From Terriglobia bacterium (GTDB taxonomy: Bacteria > Acidobacteriota > Terriglobia > UBA7540), in the NCBI GenBank assembly GCA_022866195.1, contig JALHUF010000072.1, positions 1 through 5,288 on the forward strand: DNA of 5,288 bases, given 5' to 3'. The notes below the pieces were generated by a model. The model was not told where the DNA came from. It was given only the letters and a program-made list of their open reading frames with translations, and searched no databases. Below are positions 1 to 5,288 of the stretch, one piece after another; within the stretch, counting starts at the first letter, position 1; each line of letters opens with the position of its first letter. Position numbers and translations under genes: made by a program.

Positions 1-1140
1 CTGATTATGATGGACCTGGATGGCTTCAAGCAGGTCAACGACCGGTTCGGCCACTTGGAAGGCGACAAGGTGCTGATCGCTGTAGCGCGGATTCTTGAGG
101 CGCGCTGCCGGCAATCGAACGTTGTAGCACGTTACGGCGGCGACGAGTTTGCCATCCTGATGCCCGAGGCGGGCGTGGAACAAGCCCAGATTCTCGCGGA
201 GCGTCTCTGCACGAGTTTTTCGGCGGACCCGTATCTGGCCAGCCGCGGCGTCACAGCCAGCCTGGGTATCGCCACGTTTCCTCTGCACGGGGCGGCACCG
301 GATGAGATCCTGCGCGTGGCTGATTCCGGCATGTACCTCGCCAAACACGAGAGAGGGAACCGGGTCCGCGTGGCCTCCACGCCTTCCCAGTCGGCGAACC
401 CTGAATGGGAGCAACAGTTACTTCAGGCTTATCTGGGCGTCGCCGTGAAGCGCATGTTCTCCACCGGCCCGGAGGCGTTCAATCAGTATCTGGCGCGCTT
501 CGAGGCGGCCACGCAGAACCCCGAAGGTCAGAACGTGCCGCTCATGGACACCGTGACGGCTTTGGCTTTCGCCATCGATGCTAAGGACCACTACACCAAG
601 GGCCACTCGCAGACCGTGTCGAACCTGGCGGCACAAATTGGGCAGCAAATCGGTTTGTCGAGCCCAGAGTTGGAGGAGATTCGTCTGGGGGGAATCCTGC
701 ACGACATCGGGAAGATCGGGATTCCGGAGAGTCTGCTGAATAAGCCCGCGCGCTTGACTCCCGAGGAATACGAAGTCATGAAAACCCACGCCGCGCTGGG
801 GGACAATATTCTGGCGCCCCTCAAGGCCAGGGCCATCGAGCACATCCGTCAGCTCGTGCGGCACCACCACGAGCGCTTCGATGGGCAGGGCTACCCGGAC
901 GGGTTGAAGGGCGACGAAATCCCCCTCGGGGCGCGCATCCTTTCCATCGCGGATTGCTTTGACACAATGATTTCCCCACGCACCTACAAGAAAGCCGGCT
1001 CCCTCCCGGACGCGATTCAGGAACTTCGGCGGTGCCGCGGTTCGCACTTCGATGGGACACTGGTTGATGCCTTCCTCACGACGCTGAACGCCGCCAACAC
1101 GGGCAGCCCCGGCGCGGCACTGCGCGGTAAGGTCAATTAG
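1..1140 (+). CDS. GGDEF and HD-GYP domain protein (c-di-GMP synthesis and hydrolysis), 5'-partial
   Basis: This is the C-terminal 379 residues of a signalling protein; the frame is open at base 1, so the true start and any sensor domain lie to the left. It begins inside a GGDEF (diguanylate cyclase) domain: the metal-binding strand MDLDGFKQVND is at residues 4-14, and the catalytic motif RYGGDEF is intact at 44-50 (GGDEF at bases 136-150). A linker of roughly 55 residues follows. An HD-GYP phosphodiesterase domain runs from about residue 180, with HDIGKIGIP at 234-242, HHHERFDGQGYP at 288-299 and IPLGARILSIADCFD after that. By family knowledge the first domain joins two GTP into cyclic di-GMP and the second hydrolyses it to pGpG or GMP, in the cytoplasm. 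The motifs suggest both are active; which one dominates cannot be read from sequence. The product-inhibition I-site normally reads RxxD but here reads RQSN (37-40). No partner gene is visible. Confidence 0.95.
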   Translation: MIMMDLDGFKQVNDRFGHLEGDKVLIAVARILEARCRQSNVVARYGGDEFAILMPEAGVEQAQILAERLCTSFSADPYLASRGVTASLGIATFPLHGAAPDEILRVADSGMYLAKHERGNRVRVASTPSQSANPEWEQQLLQAYLGVAVKRMFSTGPEAFNQYLARFEAATQNPEGQNVPLMDTVTALAFAIDAKDHYTKGHSQTVSNLAAQIGQQIGLSSPELEEIRLGGILHDIGKIGIPESLLNKPARLTPEEYEVMKTHAALGDNILAPLKARAIEHIRQLVRHHHERFDGQGYPDGLKGDEIPLGARILSIADCFDTMISPRTYKKAGSLPDAIQELRRCRGSHFDGTLVDAFLTTLNAANTGSPGAALRGKVN

Positions 1141-1170
1141 CCCGCAAGGGCGGCCGCACGTTGCCCCTTC

Positions 1171-1252
1171 GGATTGTGGAGGCGGTTTCGGCCCTCCCTG
1201 GGCGGGGCGGGCAGGCGTCTCAGTCCCGCCTGGCGACCCAGCATCCACGGCC
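1171..1252 (+). other. Predicted folded segment with nested inverted repeats
   Basis: GTGGA (1176-1180) can pair with TCCAC (1244-1248), extended outward by two G-T pairs and two G-C pairs to about 1171 and 1252. Inside it, CTGGGCG (1198-1204) pairs with CG plus CCCAG (1234-1241, one bulged A), and CAGGCG (1212-1217) pairs perfectly with CGCCTG (1227-1232) around a nine-base loop. The left side of the internal loop is the G-rich GGGCGGG. The pairing was found by eye. GC-rich DNA folds readily by chance, so whether this is a functional RNA is open. It follows the GGDEF/HD-GYP gene and could be its 3' untranslated region. Confidence 0.35.
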
Positions 1253-1264
1253 TGGGGTGAGAAA

Positions 1265-1291
1265 TTCCTTTCGGCGACAGGCGAAAAGGAA
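1265..1291 (+). repeat. Inverted repeat (hairpin)
   Basis: TTCCTTT followed by CG (1265-1273) faces CG, a bulged A, then AAAGGAA (1282-1291). This gives a stem of about nine pairs around an eight-base loop. No T run follows on either strand, so it is not a standard Rho-independent terminator. It directly abuts the next inverted repeat. Confidence 0.55.
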
Positions 1292-1345
1292 GTCGTCCCG
1301 TTCCCCTGAACTGAAATCCGCGGAGGAGGACGGAACCGGGACAAC
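1292..1345 (+). repeat. Long imperfect inverted repeat upstream of the promoter
   Basis: Bases 1292-1304 (GTCGTCCCGTTCC) pair with 1332-1345 (GGAACCGGGACAAC), giving 12 pairs with one C-A mismatch and one bulged C. The loop is 27 bases. The right arm ends 18 bases before the extended -10 element at 1363-1371, so it lies just where a regulator site would be. It could equally be the 3' hairpin of a transcript entering from the left. No T tract follows. Confidence 0.5.
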
Positions 1346-1362
1346 TACCCTCCGTAGAAGTG

Positions 1363-1371
1363 TGGCATAAT
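1363..1371 (+). promoter_or_regulatory. Extended -10 promoter for the cysteine-rich protein gene
   Basis: TGGCATAAT matches the extended -10 pattern TGnTATAAT at all but one fixed base. No recognisable -35 hexamer sits 16-18 bases upstream, which is tolerated at extended -10 promoters. Transcription would begin near 1378, leaving a leader of about 60 bases before the TTG start at 1441. This also argues against an upstream GTG start at 1360, which would lie outside such a transcript. Confidence 0.5.
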
Positions 1372-1427
1372 GCTGCGTCGGTCTCTGCGGATGCCCGGTG
1401 GGGTGTGGCGGGTTACTGCGGCCCACG

Positions 1428-1433
1428 AGAGGA
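1428..1433 (+). promoter_or_regulatory. Ribosome binding site setting a TTG start
   Basis: AGAGGA lies seven bases before the TTG at 1441 and is a good partial match to the anti-Shine-Dalgarno sequence. It is the main reason to prefer 1441 over the in-frame GTG at 1360. Confidence 0.65.
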
Positions 1434-1440
1434 TAGTTCT

Positions 1441-2079
1441 TTGGCCTGCCCGATTTGCCAGAAACGCAAACCCAAGCGTTTTTGCCCTGCCAAGGCGGAG
1501 ACGATCTGCGCCGTCTGCTGCGGTACCGAACGCGAAGTAAGCATCGATTGCCCCTCGGATTGCTCTTATCTGGTAGCCAGCCGTGCCTACGATCTCGAGC
1601 GGCGGGAAATTGACTGGTCCAAGGTTCCTTTCGCTGACACGAAGATACCGGCCTCCTTCCTAGCGGGGCACGAAAAGTTGCTGCTGGCACTTTCCTACGC
1701 CGTTTGTCTCTATGCGCGGGACAATCGCCAGTTGGTGGACGCTGACGTGCTCGTGGCGCTCCAAGCCTTAGCGGAAACGTATCGGACGCTTTCCAGCGGT
1801 CTCTATTACGAGCAGCTCCCGGATTACCGGTTTCAGCGCGAACTTTACCAGGGACTCAAGGCCGCGGCGGAAGACTACAAGAAGGCCGAAGCCCAGCAGG
1901 CCGGTCTGGTGAGTATCCGGGACGGGGAAATCCGCGACGCCGTGGTTTTCCTGGCCCAACTGGGTGCCACGCGGACGAATGGCCGGGCCAAGAGCCGCGC
2001 TTACCTGGATTTCCTGCGCACGCAGTTCAAGTCGGAAGAGTTTGCCAAGCCCGCGTCGAACATCATCCTGCTGCCTTGA
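1441..2079 (+). CDS. Cysteine-rich, probably zinc-binding protein of unknown function
   Basis: Not assigned to a named family. The protein has 212 residues from a TTG start chosen for its ribosome binding site; a GTG at 1360 in the same frame would add 27 residues of unlikely composition. The first 44 residues hold eight cysteines: CPIC (3-6), FCP (14-16), then C23, the pair C26-C27, C37 and C41 within CPSDC. The spacing suggests two zinc sites of zinc-ribbon or treble-clef type, but the ligands are inferred. The rest (about 60-212) looks mostly helical and soluble, with no signal peptide or clear membrane segment, and includes a charged stretch LKAAAEDYKKAEAQQ. It ends 96 bases before dnaG on the same strand and so may be co-transcribed with it, though a G-rich repeat lies between. 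The position next to dnaG hints at a nucleic-acid or gene-expression role, but nothing in the sequence proves one. That it is a real gene is well supported by the motif, promoter and ribosome binding site. Confidence 0.85.
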   Translation: MACPICQKRKPKRFCPAKAETICAVCCGTEREVSIDCPSDCSYLVASRAYDLERREIDWSKVPFADTKIPASFLAGHEKLLLALSYAVCLYARDNRQLVDADVLVALQALAETYRTLSSGLYYEQLPDYRFQRELYQGLKAAAEDYKKAEAQQAGLVSIRDGEIRDAVVFLAQLGATRTNGRAKSRAYLDFLRTQFKSEEFAKPASNIILLP

Positions 2080-2085
2080 AGAGCA

Positions 2086-2120
2086 GGGGCTGGGGGTTAG
2101 GGATCGGGGATTAGGGGCGA
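2086..2120 (+). repeat. G-rich heptamer array, candidate G-quadruplex
   Basis: Five contiguous units of exactly 7 bp each start with GGG; examples are GGGGTTA (2093-2099) and GGGATTA (2107-2113). On the + strand this gives five runs of three to five G's separated by loops of two to four bases, which satisfies the usual intramolecular G-quadruplex pattern. It starts six bases after the stop codon of the cysteine-rich gene. In the transcript it could pause polymerase, stabilise a 3' end or affect dnaG expression. These roles are inference. Confidence 0.75.
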
Positions 2121-2136
2121 AGCTCAGCGAGCCTTG

Positions 2137-2167
2137 ACTTTCAACTGTCGACTTTCAACTTTCGACT
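2137..2167 (+). repeat. ACTTTCR heptamer tandem repeat before dnaG
   Basis: Four 7-bp units fit the pattern ACTTTCA or ACTTTCG (one has G in place of the fourth-position T), followed by a partial fifth unit (ACT). Read as 14-mers, the units at 2134-2147 and 2148-2161 differ at only two positions. The array ends eight bases before the dnaG ATG, where a ribosome binding site would be expected. Similar CTTTCAA-type repeats are remembered from acidobacterial intergenic regions, but this was not checked. Confidence 0.75.
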
Positions 2168-2175
2168 GATTTCCC

Positions 2176-3966
2176 ATGACCCAGGTGGATGAAGTTCGGG
2201 CGGCGGCGGACATCGTCAAGGTGGTTGGCGACTACGTCAAGCTGCGCAAGGCAGGCGCCAACTTCATGGGCCTGTGCCCTTTTCACCAGGAAAAGACTCC
2301 TTCCTTTGCCGTACACCCTACGAAGCAGATTTTCCATTGTTTCGGCTGCGGCGTCGGCGGCGACGTTTTCAAATTCGTGATGCTCATTGAGAACCTCGCC
2401 TTTCCCGAGGCGCTGCGGCGCGTGGCGGAGAAGGTCGGGGTGGTTCTCCGCGAAACGTTCCGCGACGAAGCCGCCGATGCCAACGCGCGCCAGCGCGCGG
2501 CGCTCTACAAGATTCACGAGGCGGCGGGCAAGTTTTTCGCCTCACAACTTGGAGGGACAGCGGAGGGCCGCGCGGCGCGCGCTTACCTCACCGACCGCGG
2601 CCTCAGTGACGAGGCGGTGGGACGCTCTCGGCTGGGCTACGCGCCCGGGGAGGGCCAGGCGCTGACACGCTGGCTCGTTGACTCCGGTTTCGAGCACGAC
2701 GTGCTGGAAAAGAGCGGGCTTGTCCTGCGCGACACGGAAGGCAAACGCCACTTTGATCGTTTTCGGCGGCGCATCATTTTCCCCATCTGCAATGAATCCG
2801 GCAAAGTAGTTGCCTTCGGCGGCCGGGCCCTGGGCGACGACCAACCCAAGTACCTCAATTCGTCCGAGACGCCGATCTACACCAAGGGCCGCGTGCTGTA
2901 CTACTTGGACCACGCCGGAAGCGCGATTCGTAAGCTTGACTATGCCATTCTGGTCGAAGGCTACATGGACTGCATCGCGGTGGCTTCCGCCGGCATTGAG
3001 AACGTGGTCGCCACCTGCGGCACCAGTCTCACCGAGGGGCAGATCCGGCTGCTCTCGCGTTACTCGCGGCGGGTGGTGGTGAACTATGACCCGGACTCGG
3101 CGGGAGTCGCGGCTACCCAACGCTCCTTGGATCTCTTGCTGGAGGAAGGGTTCGAGGCCAAGGTGCTGGCCCTGCCCGCAGGGCTCGATCCGGACTCGTT
3201 CATTCGCCGCCAGGGCGCCGCGGCGTATCGCGAGCGGCTGTCGGCCGCACCGACCTATCTTGACTACCTCACGGAGCGCGCCGCGGCTCAGCACGATCTC
3301 TCTCGGCCGGAAGGTAAAGTGGCTGCGGCCAATGCGGTGCTGCCCTATCTGGTCAAAATCCCCAATCCCATGCTGCGCGCGGAGCTGACAAACCGCTTGG
3401 CGGAGCGCCTCCGGCTGGAAGAGCGATTGCTCCGCGAGGAATTGAAGCGCGCCGCCGGGGAAGGGCGGCGGGACGTTCGGGTCCGGCCGGAGATGGCAAC
3501 TGTGAAGGCCACGCCGGCGGAAAAGCAACTGCTGCGCGCCTTCATGGAGAGTGAAGAATTGGCCGATGAATTCCTGGCCAGGCTGGTGGAAGAAGGGAAC
3601 TGCGAGGGCTTGGCGACGGAGCAGGTCTTCAAGCACTTGCTGGAAACGCGTCGTCGCGCCGAGAAGATCGAGATTTCCCGCATCGAAGAACGGGCAGGAA
3701 CAGAGATCGCGCGGCTGGCTTACGAGAGCGTATTTGAGGCGGGGGAAGTGCCCGAGCGGGCTCAGGTGCTGGCCTGTTATCGCGCACTGCAAGTTAGAAC
3801 GCTGGAGCGGCAACGCGAGAAGCTACAAACGGCGATTCAGGGTGCCGAGCGCGAGCAGGACCAGAAAAGAGTGGCCGGGCTGTTAGAGGCTAAGGCCAAG
3901 CTGGACAAGGAGTTAGCCGAGTTGAGGCGGACGCAAAAATTCCCCGCACGAGAACAAACGAGATAG
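2176..3966 (+). CDS. dnaG: DNA primase DnaG
   Basis: Complete, 596 residues; E. coli DnaG has 581. It synthesises the short RNA primers for leading- and lagging-strand DNA replication and docks on the replicative helicase. The N-terminal CHC2 zinc domain has ligands C34, H37, C55 and C58 (CPFH, then HCFGCG). The catalytic core has RLGYAP from residue 152, FGGRALGD from about 214 and PKYLNS at 224-229. The TOPRIM centre has the glutamate in VEGYMD (E261) and the acidic DPD motif (D305, D307, then G310). From about residue 425 comes the weakly conserved helicase-binding region, ending in a charged, probably coiled segment. The ATG at 2176 is the first possible start, because an in-frame TGA lies at 2167-2169. 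The N-terminus is a few residues shorter than in many homologues, and no Shine-Dalgarno site is seen before it. rpoD follows 163 bases downstream. Confidence 0.98.
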   Translation: MTQVDEVRAAADIVKVVGDYVKLRKAGANFMGLCPFHQEKTPSFAVHPTKQIFHCFGCGVGGDVFKFVMLIENLAFPEALRRVAEKVGVVLRETFRDEAADANARQRAALYKIHEAAGKFFASQLGGTAEGRAARAYLTDRGLSDEAVGRSRLGYAPGEGQALTRWLVDSGFEHDVLEKSGLVLRDTEGKRHFDRFRRRIIFPICNESGKVVAFGGRALGDDQPKYLNSSETPIYTKGRVLYYLDHAGSAIRKLDYAILVEGYMDCIAVASAGIENVVATCGTSLTEGQIRLLSRYSRRVVVNYDPDSAGVAATQRSLDLLLEEGFEAKVLALPAGLDPDSFIRRQGAAAYRERLSAAPTYLDYLTERAAAQHDLSRPEGKVAAANAVLPYLVKIPNPMLRAELTNRLAERLRLEERLLREELKRAAGEGRRDVRVRPEMATVKATPAEKQLLRAFMESEELADEFLARLVEEGNCEGLATEQVFKHLLETRRRAEKIEISRIEERAGTEIARLAYESVFEAGEVPERAQVLACYRALQVRTLERQREKLQTAIQGAEREQDQKRVAGLLEAKAKLDKELAELRRTQKFPAREQTR

Positions 3967-3968
3967 TG

Positions 3969-3974
3969 TATAAT
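3969..3974 (+). promoter_or_regulatory. Possible -10 element (TATAAT) for rpoD
   Basis: A perfect TATAAT lies two bases after the dnaG stop codon. No TTGACA-like hexamer is found 16-18 bases upstream and there is no TGn extension, so it may be weak, activator-dependent or accidental. If used, transcription would start near 3981, and the hairpin at 3993-4025 would fall in the first 50 bases of the leader. Confidence 0.35.
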
Positions 3975-3992
3975 CGCATCTAATTACAGGAG

Positions 3993-4030
3993 CTGTCGGA
4001 GATTGTGGACCTTCCGCAGCGACAGTTTTT
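3993..4030 (+). terminator. Rho-independent terminator or attenuator between dnaG and rpoD
   Basis: An outer stem CTGTCG (3993-3998) pairs perfectly with CGACAG (4020-4025). An inner stem TGTGGA (4004-4009) pairs with TCCGCA (4013-4018), with one G-T pair and a three-base loop. The outer stem is followed directly by TTTTT (4026-4030). This is the classic intrinsic terminator layout, weakened by an asymmetric internal loop (five bases against one). It could end most dnaG transcripts, with partial read-through into rpoD, or act as an attenuator for a transcript started at the TATAAT just upstream. Confidence 0.6.
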
Positions 4031-4114
4031 CGATGCCGGATGCGACACAGCCGGGCGGCGGTGGAGTGTTGCTTCGGCATTTTCTATGTCTGCCCTTTGC
4101 CTCGTTCTCGTTCA

Positions 4115-4121
4115 GGGGGGT
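4115..4121 (+). promoter_or_regulatory. Ribosome binding site for rpoD, setting a TTG start
   Basis: GGGGGGT lies eight bases before the TTG at 4130 and can pair with the anti-Shine-Dalgarno sequence through G-C and G-U pairs. The only upstream in-frame ATG (4040) lacks such a site and would add 30 unconserved residues. Confidence 0.65.
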
Positions 4122-4129
4122 CACAAGCA

Positions 4130-5288
4130 TTGGCCTTTGATGACAAGTTAGATCAGGTGAACAAGCTCATTGCTATGGGCAAGGAGAAGGGTTACCTCCT
4201 TTACGACGAGGTCAACGATCTCCTGCCCTCCGACGTCCATTCCGCTGAAGATCTGGACGATCTACTCTCCATGTTTGACAGCGCGGGCATCGAGGTCCTG
4301 GAGTCGCCCCGCGTCAAATCAGCCGAGAAGCTCGCGCTGGAGAAGAGCGAAGAGGGCAAAGCCGAGGAAGGCGGAGAAGAGCTTGAACTTGACCTGACGC
4401 CCGGAGCCCTCGACAAGACGAATGACCCCGTGCGCATGTACCTGCGCGAGATGGGGACCGTGCCGCTGCTCACCCGCGAGGGCGAGGTGGAGATTGCCAA
4501 GCGAATTGAGCGCGGGCAACTCAACGTGCTGAAGGCGCTGTCGCGTTCGGCCATCGTTGTCCAGGAGATGTTCGCCCTCCGGGAAGACTTGCAGGCCGGA
4601 CGCAAGTCCATCAAGGAAGTCGTCACGTTCAACGACGATGACCTGACCGAAGAGAAGGTTGAGGAGCGCATCCAGGAGGTGATCGCGCAGGTAGACGAGA
4701 TCGAGCGGCTCAACAAGCGGCTGGGGCAACTGAAGGCCAAGCGGGACTCCATCCCGCGCAGCCGGCGGCCCCGGGACTTCCGTCGTTACAACTTGGCCGT
4801 CGCTCGCCAACGCATCCTGATCTCCAAGTTGATCCGTACCATTGAGTTCACGCACGTGGAGCGCAAGCGGTTGATCGAAGCAATCCGCCAGGGCGTGGAG
4901 GAGGTCAGGCCGCTGGAGCGCGAGACGGTGAAGCTTGAGAAGCGGCTGGAGAGCGGCCGAAGCAACGGCCACAAGGAGCAACGAAAGGAGCTGCGGCTGC
5001 TGCGCGTGCGTCTGCTCCAGATCGAAGAGCGAACCGGGGCCACCGCGGTCGAACTCAAGCGGACGTTCCAGACCATTGCCGGCGGAGAGATGGAGGCGGA
5101 GGCGGCCAAGCGCGAGCTGATCGAGGCAAACCTCCGTCTGGTGGTTTCCATCGCCAAACGCTACCAGCATCGCGGTTTATCCTTTCAGGATCTGATCAAT
5201 GAAGGCAACATCGGCCTTATCAAAGCGGCCAAAAGGTTTGACGAGACCCGCGGGTTCAAATTCATCAGTTATGCTGTCTGGTGGATCA
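4130..5288 (+). CDS. rpoD: Primary (housekeeping) RNA polymerase sigma factor RpoD, 3'-partial
   Basis: The first 386 residues of the sigma-70 family factor that directs RNA polymerase to most promoters; the right window edge cuts it. Region 1.1, present in primary sigma factors, fills roughly residues 1-60 ([20 protein letters not shown]), followed by an acidic linker. Region 1.2 starts at residue 99 ([21 protein letters not shown]). A charged non-conserved region of nearly 200 residues, probably helical, separates it from region 2, shorter than the equivalent insert in E. coli. Region 2 starts near residue 328 ([18 protein letters not shown]) and continues through the core-binding part [20 protein letters not shown] to [11 protein letters not shown] in region 2.3, where DNA melting occurs. 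Regions 2.4, 3 and 4 must lie to the right. The start is TTG followed by GCC, backed by GGGGGGT upstream. Region 1.1 and the long insert distinguish it from alternative sigma factors. Confidence 0.97.
   Translation, partial: MAFDDKLDQVNKLIAMGKEKGYLLYDEVNDLLPSDVHSAEDLDDLLSMFDSAGIEVLESPRVKSAEKLALEKSEEGKAEEGGEELELDLTPGALDKTNDPVRMYLREMGTVPLLTREGEVEIAKRIERGQLNVLKALSRSAIVVQEMFALREDLQAGRKSIKEVVTFNDDDLTEEKVEERIQEVIAQVDEIERLNKRLGQLKAKRDSIPRSRRPRDFRRYNLAVARQRILISKLIRTIEFTHVERKRLIEAIRQGVEEVRPLERETVKLEKRLESGRSNGHKEQRKELRLLRVRLLQIEERTGATAVELKRTFQTIAGGEMEAEAAKRELIEANLRLVVSIAKRYQHRGLSFQDLINEGNIGLIKAAKRFDETRGFKFISYAVWWI

Noticed and set aside
1140..1151. GCCC-GCAA-GGGC hairpin right after the GGDEF/HD-GYP stop codon as a terminator
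   Set aside because: Only four base pairs and no T run; too small to call.
418..1344. 308-codon open frame on the - strand opposite the GGDEF/HD-GYP gene
   Set aside because: It mirrors the real coding sequence, has no recognisable domain and has a proline- and arginine-rich shadow composition.
1161..1370. 69-codon + strand frame in the first intergenic region
   Set aside because: Starts with TTG without a ribosome binding site, is rich in Arg, Ser and Gly, runs through the inverted repeats and ends inside the promoter.
1360..1440. N-terminal extension of the cysteine-rich protein from GTG 1360
   Set aside because: The GTG lies upstream of the likely transcription start and has no Shine-Dalgarno site. 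TTG 1441 has one at good spacing and begins right at the cysteine motif.
2134..2162. TTGACT as a -35 box for a dnaG promoter
   Set aside because: It is part of the heptamer repeat, and no acceptable -10 hexamer lies 16-18 bases downstream.
2542..3813. Long open frame (423 codons) on the - strand, opposite dnaG
   Set aside because: It lies wholly within dnaG, whose domains are unmistakable. Long antisense frames are common opposite GC-rich genes with strong third-position bias.
4040..4129. RpoD extension from ATG 4040
   Set aside because: No ribosome binding site, and the 30 added residues do not resemble a sigma region 1.1 start.
4003..4140. 45-codon frame (TTG 4003 to TGA 4138-4140) overlapping the rpoD start, a possible leader peptide
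   Set aside because: AGGAG lies ten bases upstream, but the frame runs through the terminator hairpin, the peptide shows no regulatory codon run and nothing else supports translation.
4319..5170. 283-codon open frame on the - strand opposite rpoD
   Set aside because: Antisense shadow of conserved sigma factor coding sequence, with leucine-rich content produced by the complementary codons.
1..5288. CRISPR array, tRNA or rRNA gene, insertion sequence, phage or defence genes
   Set aside because: No spaced direct repeats of CRISPR type, no tRNA or rRNA signatures, and no transposase or integrase motifs were seen. The genes are housekeeping or signalling.

Overview
This 5.3 kb window comes from a bacterial chromosome with high GC content (about 60% by eye). 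It holds four protein genes, all on the + strand: the 3' part of a GGDEF/HD-GYP cyclic-di-GMP protein, a small cysteine-rich protein of unknown function, a complete DNA primase gene (dnaG), and the 5' part of the primary sigma factor gene (rpoD). The dnaG-rpoD pair is the conserved core of the macromolecular-synthesis locus. The RpoD region 1.2 and 2 sequences, the TTG starts and the short G-rich and CTTTCAA-type intergenic repeats suggest an acidobacterium or a close relative. That placement is inference from general resemblance and was not checked against a database.

Layout. 1-1140: tail of a bifunctional c-di-GMP turnover protein, open at the left edge. 1141-1440: 300 bases without a convincing gene, but with several inverted repeats (1171-1252, 1265-1291, 1292-1345), an extended -10 promoter (1363-1371) and a Shine-Dalgarno site (1428-1433). 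1441-2079: an eight-cysteine, probably zinc-binding protein of unknown function. 2080-2175: a short gap largely filled by two different 7-bp-period repeat arrays, the first a strong G-quadruplex candidate and the second ending 11 bases before dnaG. 2176-3966: dnaG. 3967-4129: dnaG-rpoD gap with a consensus TATAAT hexamer just after the dnaG stop, then a two-part hairpin followed by five T's (terminator or attenuator), then a G-rich ribosome binding site. 4130 to the right edge: rpoD from a TTG start, cut off at the end of region 2.3.

How the genes relate. dnaG makes replication primers and rpoD directs housekeeping transcription. In Escherichia coli they are co-transcribed behind rpsU. Here no rpsU is visible; the cysteine-rich gene takes that place. 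The c-di-GMP gene appears separate, because 300 bases and a probable promoter lie between it and the rest. The protein families are ordinary. The unusual material is in the three intergenic regions and in the unassigned zinc-binding protein.
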